NCBI GenBank assembly: GCA_019409045.1
Contig: DXVG01000135.1
Coordinates: forward strand, 1 to 5,522
Source: Clostridiales bacterium
GTDB lineage: Bacteria > Bacillota > Clostridia > Christensenellales > Aristaeellaceae
Length of the DNA stretch: 5,522 nucleotides
Direction: 5' to 3'
Part shown: positions 1 to 5,068 of the stretch, piece after piece
Position numbering within the stretch: position 1 is the first letter of the stretch
How the letters are laid out: each line of letters opens with the position of its first letter
Made by a program: the position numbers and the translations under genes
The notes under the pieces: model-generated
Database searches by the model: none
Told to the model about the DNA's origin: nothing
Seen by the model: the letters and a program-made list of their open reading frames with translations, nothing else

Positions 1-1
1 G

Positions 2-508
2 ACGCCGACCCCCGCGCCGAGCGGGGACGGCATGACCGAGATGTCGGGCACGGTGTACGCGGACGTCAACGTCTCCGCGTCCGGCGGCTCGCTGCATGTG
101 CGCAGCGGCCCGTCCACCGACACGGCCAGCGTGACCACCGTGCGCCACGGCTCGACGGTGCAGGTGCTCGCCCAGGGCAGCGAGTGGGCGCGCGTGCGCA
201 CGAAGCTGGGCAACGAGGGATACCTGAAAAAGAAGTACCTGATCCTGCGCGGGAGCGACGACGCAAACGACGCGCCGCAGAGCACGCCGGACGAGGGCGA
301 GGTCATCTACCGCGAGCTGCGGGCGGTGACGACGCAGCAGACCGTGGTGCGCACGCAGCCAAGCGAGGGCGCGAGCGCGGTCGCCCACATCGGCGAGGGG
401 ACGCGCGTATATGTGAAGGCGTACAACGATCTCTGGGCGCGCGTGACCAACACGAGCGGTACACAGAGCGGATATGTGCTCAAGGCACATCTGAGGGTGG
501 TTTCATGA
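2..508 (+). CDS. SH3b-domain cell-wall-associated protein, C-terminal part (5' partial)
   Basis: The frame is open to the left edge, so this is read as the C-terminal part of a longer protein. The first ten visible codons encode a Pro/Thr/Ser-rich linker (TPTPAPSGDG), typical of a spacer between extracellular domains. Two bacterial SH3 (SH3b) modules follow. The first lies at about 50-250, with the family signature LHVRSGPS and later a W-A-R-V strand and a GYL segment. The second lies at about 310-505, with VVRTQPS, a matching W-A-R-V and GYV. SH3b domains usually bind cell-wall peptides and often flank a catalytic domain, which here would lie upstream and unseen. The ATG at 32 could be a start, but it has only a weak GGGGA upstream and gives no signal peptide. 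The stop overlaps the next start (ATGA), so the two genes are probably co-translated. The domain call is fairly sure; the function is inferred. Confidence 0.75.
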   Translation, partial: TPTPAPSGDGMTEMSGTVYADVNVSASGGSLHVRSGPSTDTASVTTVRHGSTVQVLAQGSEWARVRTKLGNEGYLKKKYLILRGSDDANDAPQSTPDEGEVIYRELRAVTTQQTVVRTQPSEGASAVAHIGEGTRVYVKAYNDLWARVTNTSGTQSGYVLKAHLRVVS

Positions 509-1878
509 AGCGTATAAACAGATTTTTCGCGGCGCTGCTGGCGCTGTGCTGCCTGGCCCTTCCGGCGGCGGCGCAGTCGCAGGACGCGCAGACGCGGCTG
601 ACGCAGCTCGGCTACCTCAGCTCGAGCATGACCGACATGGAGGCGGCGCTGCGCAACTTCCAGACCGCCAACGGCATCCCCGTCACGGGGAGCCTGGACA
701 CGGAGACGCTGCGCGTGCTGTTTCTGGACGACGCGGTCTCCAAGCAGACGTACCTGCAGAGCCTGGCGGCCAAGTACGCCGACGCGCCGCTGAGCGAGGG
801 CGACACAGGCGAGGCGGTGCGCGAATTGCAGGCGACGCTGATCGAGCTGGGCTACTATTCCGGACAGGCCGACGGCGTGTTCGGGAAGGCGACCTGCCGG
901 GCGGTCATGGCGTTTCAGACCGCCAACGGCCTGTACGCCAGCGGCGCGGCGGACAGCGCGACGCTGACGCGCCTGCTGGACGGAAAGTCGCTCTCGCTGC
1001 AGGACTTCCTCGCAGGCAAGATCTGCGTGCGGGGCGAAACGGGCGCGGGCGTGCGCTCGCTGCAGCGGCGGCTGCGGCTGTTGGGGTACTACGACGGCGA
1101 GTGCTCCGGGACCTTCGGCGAATCGACGCAGAGCGCGGTGCTTCTGTTTCAGCAGGTCAACGGCATCGAGGCCACGGGCGCGGCGGACGAGGCGACCTGT
1201 CGGCTGCTCTACTCGGGCGCGGCCGCCTCGCTCTCCGACGACAGCGTGCTGGGCGAGGGCGACACAGGCGACGCGGTGCGCGATCTGCAGCTTTTGCTCC
1301 ACAGCCTCGGCTACTTCGGCGGGACCGCCGACGCGACCTACGGCCCGAGCACGCTGGTGGCGGTGACGCTCTACCAGATCGCCAACGGCCTCAACCCCAC
1401 CGGCGAGGCGGACGAGGCGCTGGTGGAGTCCATGCGCAGCCCGCAGGCGGTGCCGCTCTCCGAGGCGACGGACACGCTGCGCGCGCAGGAAGTGCAGATC
1501 GGCGGAGACGTTTTCCCGCGCGCGGCGGCGGTGGCCTCGGACATGCTCGGCAAGGCGTTTTCCTCCGCCTCCGGCGAGCTGTTCCCCGGGTTCTCGTTCG
1601 TGCAGTACGTCTACGCGCGCGTGGGCGTGGGGCTCTCGGACCCCGGCAGGGCCGTGGAGGGCGACGCGCTGCGCACGTTCGACGCGCAGACGGTGGCATC
1701 GGGCGAGATCGTGCTGCTGTTCTTTGAGGGGGACAGCGCCGCGCGGGTGCTCTACGCGGTGAGCCTGGGCGGCACGCGCGTGGCCTACGCGGATTCCTCC
1801 ACCGGCTACATCGTATCGGGCGACCTGGCCTCCATGGCCTACAGCGGCGCCTATATCTGGGGCGTTACCAATGGATGA
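505..1878 (+). CDS. Secreted protein with four peptidoglycan-binding repeats and a degenerate NlpC/P60-like domain
   Basis: The product is 457 aa. The start is the ATG in the ATGA overlap, preceded by GAGGG, and gives a clear signal peptide: MKRINR, a hydrophobic core, and an AAA-Q cleavage site near residue 23. Four PG_binding_1-type repeats follow, at roughly residues 27-75 (short), 97-158, 174-237 and 248-310. They share the pattern G-(D/E)-x-G-x-x-V-x-x-L-Q...LGYY...G.FG..T..AV..FQ..NG...TG. Residues about 340-457 resemble an NlpC/P60 peptidase fold: AxxMLGKAF, FVQYVYARVGVGL, SGEIVLLF, and a late YADSSTG strand. At the usual DCSG(F/L)VQY catalytic site the sequence is PGFSFVQY, so the cysteine column holds G362. 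The usual HVGIY histidine column holds R414, and the third position is Y428. It probably binds wall peptidoglycan without cleaving it. The repeat calls are firm; the pseudo-peptidase call is an inference from motif comparison. Confidence 0.85.
   Translation: MKRINRFFAALLALCCLALPAAAQSQDAQTRLTQLGYLSSSMTDMEAALRNFQTANGIPVTGSLDTETLRVLFLDDAVSKQTYLQSLAAKYADAPLSEGDTGEAVRELQATLIELGYYSGQADGVFGKATCRAVMAFQTANGLYASGAADSATLTRLLDGKSLSLQDFLAGKICVRGETGAGVRSLQRRLRLLGYYDGECSGTFGESTQSAVLLFQQVNGIEATGAADEATCRLLYSGAAASLSDDSVLGEGDTGDAVRDLQLLLHSLGYFGGTADATYGPSTLVAVTLYQIANGLNPTGEADEALVESMRSPQAVPLSEATDTLRAQEVQIGGDVFPRAAAVASDMLGKAFSSASGELFPGFSFVQYVYARVGVGLSDPGRAVEGDALRTFDAQTVASGEIVLLFFEGDSAARVLYAVSLGGTRVAYADSSTGYIVSGDLASMAYSGAYIWGVTNG
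794..824 (+). repeat. Intragenic direct repeat, copy 1
   Basis: This 31-base stretch encodes the start of the second peptidoglycan-binding module (EGDTGEAVRE). It recurs at 1253-1283 with a single mismatch (813 G versus 1272 C). The copies are 459 bases (153 codons) apart and in frame, so recombination between them would remove or add two modules without shifting the frame. Confidence 0.8.
1253..1283 (+). repeat. Intragenic direct repeat, copy 2
   Basis: This is the second copy of the 31-base repeat, encoding the start of the fourth peptidoglycan-binding module (EGDTGDAVRD). It matches 794-824 at 30 of 31 positions, counted by hand. The other modules keep the protein pattern but not this nucleotide identity, which suggests a younger duplication or gene conversion between modules 2 and 4. 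Confidence 0.8.
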
Positions 1879-2626
1879 GCAAAGGCGCGCGCCCGCGCTC
1901 ATGCCCGGCGAGCGGCTGGACGACCTGCAGTGCGGCGGCTACGGCCTGATACAGCGCGGCGACGCGTTTCGCTTCGGCACGGACTCCGTGCTGCTCGCGG
2001 ACTTTGCCGCGCCACGGCCGCGCACGCGCGCGGTGGACTTGGGCTGCGGCACGGGCGCGATCGCCACGCTGATGGCCGCGCACGAGCCGAGCCTGCTGGT
2101 GGACGCGGTGGAATTGCAGGCGGACGTGGCGGACATGGCGCGCCGCAGCGTGGCCTACAACGGCCTGGAGGCGCGCATGCGCGTGTTCACGGCGGACATG
2201 CGCCAGGCGCACGCGCTGCTCGGCCACGGGCAGTACGCGCTGGCGGTGTGCAACCCGCCCTACGGGCGGGACGGCGCGGCGCTAGTGAGCGCGCGGGAGG
2301 GCATGCGCCGCGCGCGGCACGAATGCGGGCTCACGCCGGGCGACGTGGCCGCGAGCGCGGCGCGGCTTTTGCAAAACGGCGGCCGCCTGTGCGTGATCTT
2401 CCCCGCGCCGCGGGCGCTGGAGATGATGCGCGCGATGGAGGACCACCGCATCGCGCCCAAGCGCGTGCGCACCGTACACGGCATGCCCGGCCGCGCGCCC
2501 CGATTCGTGCTGCTCGACGGCGTGAAGGGCGGCGGCAGCGGGCTTATGTGGCTGCCCCCGCTGGTGCTGCGCGAGCAGGACGGCTCCTTCAGCGCCGAGT
2601 GGCGGAGGATATACCGCGTGGAATGA
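1871..2626 (+). CDS. trmN6: tRNA1(Val) adenine-37 N6-methyltransferase-like protein (TrmN6/YabB family)
   Basis: The 251-aa product is a cytoplasmic SAM-dependent methyltransferase. The N-terminal block LDDLQCGGYGLIQ...FRFGTDSVLLADF is typical of the TrmN6/YabB (YfiC) family. SAM motif I is DLGCGTGAI at residues 56-64, followed by an acidic residue in AVELQ (E81) that should contact the SAM ribose. The catalytic motif NPPY is at 128-131, the signature of methylation on an exocyclic adenine nitrogen. The length fits the family. The E. coli member makes m6A37 in tRNA1(Val); the exact substrate here is assumed from family membership. The ATG overlaps the preceding stop by 8 bases and has only a weak GGGG upstream, so translation probably depends on coupling. 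HemK/PrmC-type N5-glutamine methyltransferases also use NPPY, but the N-terminal block argues against them. Confidence 0.85.
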   Translation: MDEQRRAPALMPGERLDDLQCGGYGLIQRGDAFRFGTDSVLLADFAAPRPRTRAVDLGCGTGAIATLMAAHEPSLLVDAVELQADVADMARRSVAYNGLEARMRVFTADMRQAHALLGHGQYALAVCNPPYGRDGAALVSAREGMRRARHECGLTPGDVAASAARLLQNGGRLCVIFPAPRALEMMRAMEDHRIAPKRVRTVHGMPGRAPRFVLLDGVKGGGSGLMWLPPLVLREQDGSFSAEWRRIYRVE

Positions 2627-2634
2627 GCGCGGGC

Positions 2635-2663
2635 TTGGGATTTTAACAAACATCTGGTATACT
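2635..2663 (+). promoter_or_regulatory. Sigma-A-type promoter with extended -10
   Basis: TTGGGA (2635-2640; four of six consensus bases) is separated by 17 bases from TATACT (2658-2663; five of six). A TG lies one base before the -10, giving the extended form TGGTATACT. It sits in an AT-richer stretch (TTTTAACAAACATC) within GC-rich surroundings, just after the methyltransferase stop. Transcription should begin near 2670, leaving a leader of about 45 bases before the GTG start of the dehydratase gene. Confidence 0.7.
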
Positions 2664-2668
2664 GAAAC

Positions 2669-2688
2669 CGCCGCGCCCGGGCGAGGCG
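2669..2688 (+). other. GC-rich inverted repeat in the dehydratase leader
   Basis: Nested CGCC arms at 2669-2672 and 2674-2677 can pair with GGCG arms at 2680-2683 and 2685-2688. The central turn is very tight, so the innermost pairs probably open. It would lie at the very 5' end of the transcript from the promoter at 2635-2663 and might protect the mRNA end. A short T run (2694-2697) follows only after six other bases, so a terminator for the upstream operon is possible but poor. Confidence 0.35.
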
Positions 2689-2701
2689 AACGATTTTGGA
2701 T

Positions 2702-2707
2702 GGGAGA
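2702..2707 (+). promoter_or_regulatory. Ribosome binding site deciding the GTG start
   Basis: GGGAGA lies eight bases before the GTG at 2716. No ATG in this frame sits close by, and the encoded protein begins with a short basic segment ahead of the first membrane helix, as expected for the family. This supports GTG at 2716 as the start. Confidence 0.6.
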
Positions 2708-2715
2708 TATGGGTT

Positions 2716-4605
2716 GTGGGCAAATGGCTGGGCAATTCCAACAGCGTGCGCATACGCAGATGCGTGCTGATCCTGTTGGACCTTGCGCTGTTTTACATAG
2801 CGGTCGAACTGGCGGTGGTGCTGCGCTACGACGGCGCGATCAGCCCCTACATGCGCGCCAGGCTCGACCAGCGCATACCGCTTCTGATGGTGTTCTACAC
2901 AGGCGCGCTGCTGGTGGGCGGCGTGTATCAGATGATGTGGCGCTACGCCGGGGCGCGGGAGCTGTTCCGGCTGATGTTTCTGTGCGCCGCGGCCACGGGC
3001 GCGGTGCTTCTGTGCAACCGCGTGTTCGCCTGGCGCATGCCGCGCTCCCTGTTTTCGCTGATCGGCATATTCGACTTTTTGCTCCTGGGCGCCTCGCGCT
3101 TTGGCTGGAAGATATGCCGCGAGGCCTATTACGCCCGACAGGACGATTCGGGGCACAACCGCGTGCTCATCGTGGGCGCGAGCGAGGGCGGGGCCTACGC
3201 CGCGCGCGCCTATCAGGAGGGGCGGCGGCTCTCGGGCACGCCGGTGGCCTTTGTGGACGACAACGTGGAAAAGCGCGGCATGCGCGTGTGCGGCATCCCC
3301 GTGCTGGGCGAGGTGGCCGACATCCCCGACCTGGTGGAGAAGAAGGGCATCTCCGAGATCATCATCGCGGTGCAGCGCGTCAACGGAAGCCGCCTGAACG
3401 AGATCGTATCGGTGTGCAAGTCCACCAAGTGCCGCGTGCGCATACTCAACGACGCCGGCCTGGGCGAGCGCGCCGTGGCCGGGCGGCAGGCCTTCCGCGA
3501 GATCAACACCTCGGACTTCCTCTCCCGCGACGAGATCACGCTGGACATGGACGCCATCCGCGGCTACCTGACCGGCAGGGTGGTGCTGGTCACCGGCGGC
3601 GGCGGCTCCATCGGCTCGGAGATCTGCAGGCAGGTGATGCGCTTTTCGCCGAAGCTGCTTCTGATCTTCGACGTGTACGAAAACTGCGCCTACGAGCTGG
3701 AGTGCGAGCTCAAGCAGCAGTACGGCGCGGACTGCCCCGTGTGCGTGCGCATCGGCTCGATCTGCGACCGCTCGGGCCTGGATCAGCTCTTTGAGGAGTT
3801 CCATCCCACCATCGTGTTCCACGCCGCGGCGCACAAGCATGTGCCACTGATGGAGGAGAGCTGCGCCGAGGCGGTGAAAAACAATGTGTTCGGCACGCTG
3901 AACCTGCTCTACTCCGCCTCTGAGCACGGCGTGGAGCGGCTGGTGCAGCTCTCCACGGACAAGGCGGTCAACCCCACCAACGTCATGGGCGCGACCAAGC
4001 GCGTGACCGAGATGCTCATCCAGAGCTTCGCGCGCAACACGAGCATGCTGTGCATGGCGGTGCGCTTTGGAAACGTGCTCGGCTCGCACGGCAGCGTCAT
4101 CCCCCTGTTTGAGTCGCAGATCAAAAAGGGCGGGCCGCTCACGCTCACCCACCCGGACATCACGCGCTACTTCATGACCATCCCGGAGGCGGCGCAGCTC
4201 GTGTTGCAGGCGGGCGCGCTGGCGAGGGCGGGCGCGATCTATGTGCTGGACATGGGCGAGCCCGTGCGCATCAAGGACCTGGCCGAGAAGCTCATCCGCT
4301 TCTACGGCTACACGCCGGGCGTGGACATGCAGATCGAGATCACCGGCCTGCGCCCCGGCGAAAAGCTCTACGAGGAGCTGCTCATGGACAAGGAGCGCGA
4401 CGGCATGACCTCCACCGCGCACCACAAGATATTCGTGGCCCCGCCCATCGTGGTGGACGATCAGGTGTTCTCCGCGCAGCTGGACCTGTTGCGCGAGAGC
4501 GCGCTGCGCGGCGACAACGCGCAGGTGATGGAGAGGCTGCACGAAATTGTAGAAACCTACACGCCCGACGAGCGCGCGCATTCGCAGGCGGAAAGAACCG
4601 CTTGA
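2716..4605 (+). CDS. Membrane-anchored nucleotide-sugar 4,6-dehydratase (CapD/PglF/WbpM type)
   Basis: The product is 629 aa, the usual size for the long form of this family. The N-terminal ~130 residues contain about four hydrophobic helices (near 16-36, 54-74, 84-101 and 110-127). A first Rossmann-like domain carries VLIVGASEGG (150-159). The catalytic short-chain dehydrogenase domain starts with the NAD-binding motif TGGGGSIG (293-300). It continues with HAAAHKHVP (369-377), LSTDKAVNP (412-420) and RPGEKLYEELL (546-556). The usual YxxxK is MxxxK here (M424, K428), as known for WbpM and other long members; T414, D415 and K416 fit the active-site segment. The family removes water from UDP-GlcNAc to give a UDP-4-keto-6-deoxy sugar, the first step toward modified sugars of capsules, O-antigens or glycoproteins. 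The exact substrate is inferred. The gene has its own promoter (2635-2663), and no other glycan gene is visible in the window. Confidence 0.9.
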   Translation: MGKWLGNSNSVRIRRCVLILLDLALFYIAVELAVVLRYDGAISPYMRARLDQRIPLLMVFYTGALLVGGVYQMMWRYAGARELFRLMFLCAAATGAVLLCNRVFAWRMPRSLFSLIGIFDFLLLGASRFGWKICREAYYARQDDSGHNRVLIVGASEGGAYAARAYQEGRRLSGTPVAFVDDNVEKRGMRVCGIPVLGEVADIPDLVEKKGISEIIIAVQRVNGSRLNEIVSVCKSTKCRVRILNDAGLGERAVAGRQAFREINTSDFLSRDEITLDMDAIRGYLTGRVVLVTGGGGSIGSEICRQVMRFSPKLLLIFDVYENCAYELECELKQQYGADCPVCVRIGSICDRSGLDQLFEEFHPTIVFHAAAHKHVPLMEESCAEAVKNNVFGTLNLLYSASEHGVERLVQLSTDKAVNPTNVMGATKRVTEMLIQSFARNTSMLCMAVRFGNVLGSHGSVIPLFESQIKKGGPLTLTHPDITRYFMTIPEAAQLVLQAGALARAGAIYVLDMGEPVRIKDLAEKLIRFYGYTPGVDMQIEITGLRPGEKLYEELLMDKERDGMTSTAHHKIFVAPPIVVDDQVFSAQLDLLRESALRGDNAQVMERLHEIVETYTPDERAHSQAERTA

Positions 4606-4630
4606 CAGCGACGCCGCGAAGACATATAAT
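4602..4630 (+). promoter_or_regulatory. Perfect consensus sigma-A promoter
   Basis: TTGACA (4602-4607) and TATAAT (4625-4630) both match consensus at every base, with the ideal 17-base spacer. The -35 box includes the TGA stop (4603-4605) of the dehydratase gene. Transcription should start near 4636-4638. No other + strand promoter lies between here and the next gene, so it should drive the structured leader or RNA and, by read-through, the hydrogenase genes. A site this strong would normally give very high constitutive transcription. Confidence 0.9.
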
Positions 4631-4636
4631 AATACT

Positions 4637-4784
4637 GCGGTTCGCCAAAGACGTTCTGCGGCGCGCCGAAGATACCATTTTCGCACTGCATACAAGGAAC
4701 TTTCCGCGTAGAAGCCGAAAATGCGCCGCCTTGGGGCGGTTTGGGCGCTGCCTGGCTCCCGGCATTTTTGGCCGGGGGCTTTTT
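4637..4784 (+). ncRNA. Candidate structured small RNA or attenuated leader (6S-like layout)
   Basis: About 148 bases lie between the predicted start of transcription and the end of an intrinsic terminator, with no convincing reading frame. By hand it folds as follows. A closing stem pairs CGCCAAA (4643-4649) with TTTGGGCG (4740-4747, one bulged G), extended across a UU internal loop by GG (4639-4640) with CC (4751-4752). The left strand of the central region is open (4650-4675). An apical stem pairs CATTTTCG (4676-4683) with CGAAAATG (4716-4723) around a 32-base loop. On the right strand is a small hairpin, CCGCC (4726-4730) with GGCGG (4735-4739), loop TTGG. A closing stem, open centre with a 3'-side hairpin and an apical arm is the layout of 6S RNA, and GGTTCGC near the 5' end recalls its GUUCGC. 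The apical arm is short for 6S. No known riboswitch was recognised. Confidence 0.45.
4755..4784 (+). terminator. Intrinsic terminator upstream of the hydrogenase maturation genes
   Basis: GCTCCCGGC (4755-4763) pairs with GCCGGGGGC (4771-4779) to form nine base pairs including one G-U, with a 7-base loop (ATTTTTG). Five Ts follow immediately (4780-4784). It ends seven bases before the AAAGGAGG ribosome site, so it stands inside the transcription unit rather than after a gene. It either ends the small RNA or acts as an attenuator for the downstream genes. Confidence 0.8.
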
Positions 4785-4791
4785 GTATGGG

Positions 4792-4799
4792 AAAGGAGG
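4792..4799 (+). promoter_or_regulatory. Near-perfect Shine-Dalgarno deciding the start at 4805
   Basis: AAAGGAGG sits five bases from the ATG at 4805. It excludes the in-frame ATG at 4721, which would require translating through the terminator hairpin and the ribosome site itself. Confidence 0.85.
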
Positions 4800-4804
4800 A
4801 GCAC

Positions 4805-5068
4805 ATGTCTACGCGCGTGGCGGTCATGAGCATCATACTGGAGGATTCCTCCAACGCCGGGGAGGTCAACGCCGTATTGCACCAGTACGGCGACTATGTG
4901 ATCGGCCGCATGGGCATCCCCTACCGGCAGAAGGGCATCTACATCATCAGCGTGGCCGTGGACGCGCCGCAGGATGTGATCAGCGCCATGTCCGGCAAGA
5001 TCGGGCGGCTGCCCGGCGTGAACATCAAGGCCGCGTACTCCAATTTCGTATCCGGCGGCGATGCGTAG
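4805..5068 (+). CDS. TM1266-family [FeFe]-hydrogenase-associated protein (putative regulator)
   Basis: This is an 87-aa protein of the family named after Thermotoga maritima TM1266, often annotated as a putative iron-only hydrogenase system regulator. Recognisable parts are the opening VAVMSIILED, a helix with N-x-V-L-H-Q-Y-G-D (22-30), VIGRMGIPY (32-40), the strand GIYIISVAVDAP (44-55) and the closing GRLPGVNIKAAYS (67-79). The alternating strands and helices fit the small ferredoxin-like/ACT-like fold known for the family. No DNA-binding domain is visible, and the true role is not established. It has a very strong ribosome site, but transcription must pass the terminator at 4755-4784. It overlaps hydE by 8 bases, the arrangement expected for a shared maturation operon. 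Confidence 0.85.
   Translation: MSTRVAVMSIILEDSSNAGEVNAVLHQYGDYVIGRMGIPYRQKGIYIISVAVDAPQDVISAMSGKIGRLPGVNIKAAYSNFVSGGDA

Noticed and set aside
184..504. Upstream extension of the peptidoglycan-binding gene to the ATG at 184
   Set aside because: The extra residues are an out-of-frame shadow of the SH3 gene, and the signal peptide begins exactly at 505.
307..1902. 531-codon open frame on the minus strand
   Set aside because: It is antisense to the SH3 and peptidoglycan-binding genes, with low-complexity Arg/Ala/His composition and no recognisable motif.
2700..3794. 364-codon frame on the plus strand overlapping the dehydratase
   Set aside because: It is a shifted-frame shadow with Arg/Gly/Ala-rich composition, while the GTG-started frame has clear family motifs throughout.
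4691..4705. Signal recognition particle RNA motif suggested by AAGGAAC near GAAGCC
   Set aside because: The conserved SRP apical loop and its asymmetric internal loop cannot be formed here.
4755..4784. Terminator belonging to the dehydratase gene only
   Set aside because: It may stop dehydratase read-through too, but it lies 150 bases past that stop and downstream of a perfect promoter, so an RNA end or attenuator is the simpler reading.
4721..4804. N-terminal extension of the TM1266-family protein from the ATG at 4721
   Set aside because: It would translate through the terminator hairpin and the Shine-Dalgarno sequence, and the family starts at the MSTRVAVMSI segment, which follows an ideal ribosome site.
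4602..4829. 75-codon frame starting with TTG at 4602
   Set aside because: Its first codons are the promoter itself, so the transcript from that promoter would not contain its start; it has no ribosome site and no family resemblance.
2260..4869. 869-codon open frame on the minus strand
   Set aside because: It lies opposite the well-supported methyltransferase and dehydratase genes, is rich in His, Arg and Ala and shows no domain; such long antisense frames are usual in GC-rich DNA.
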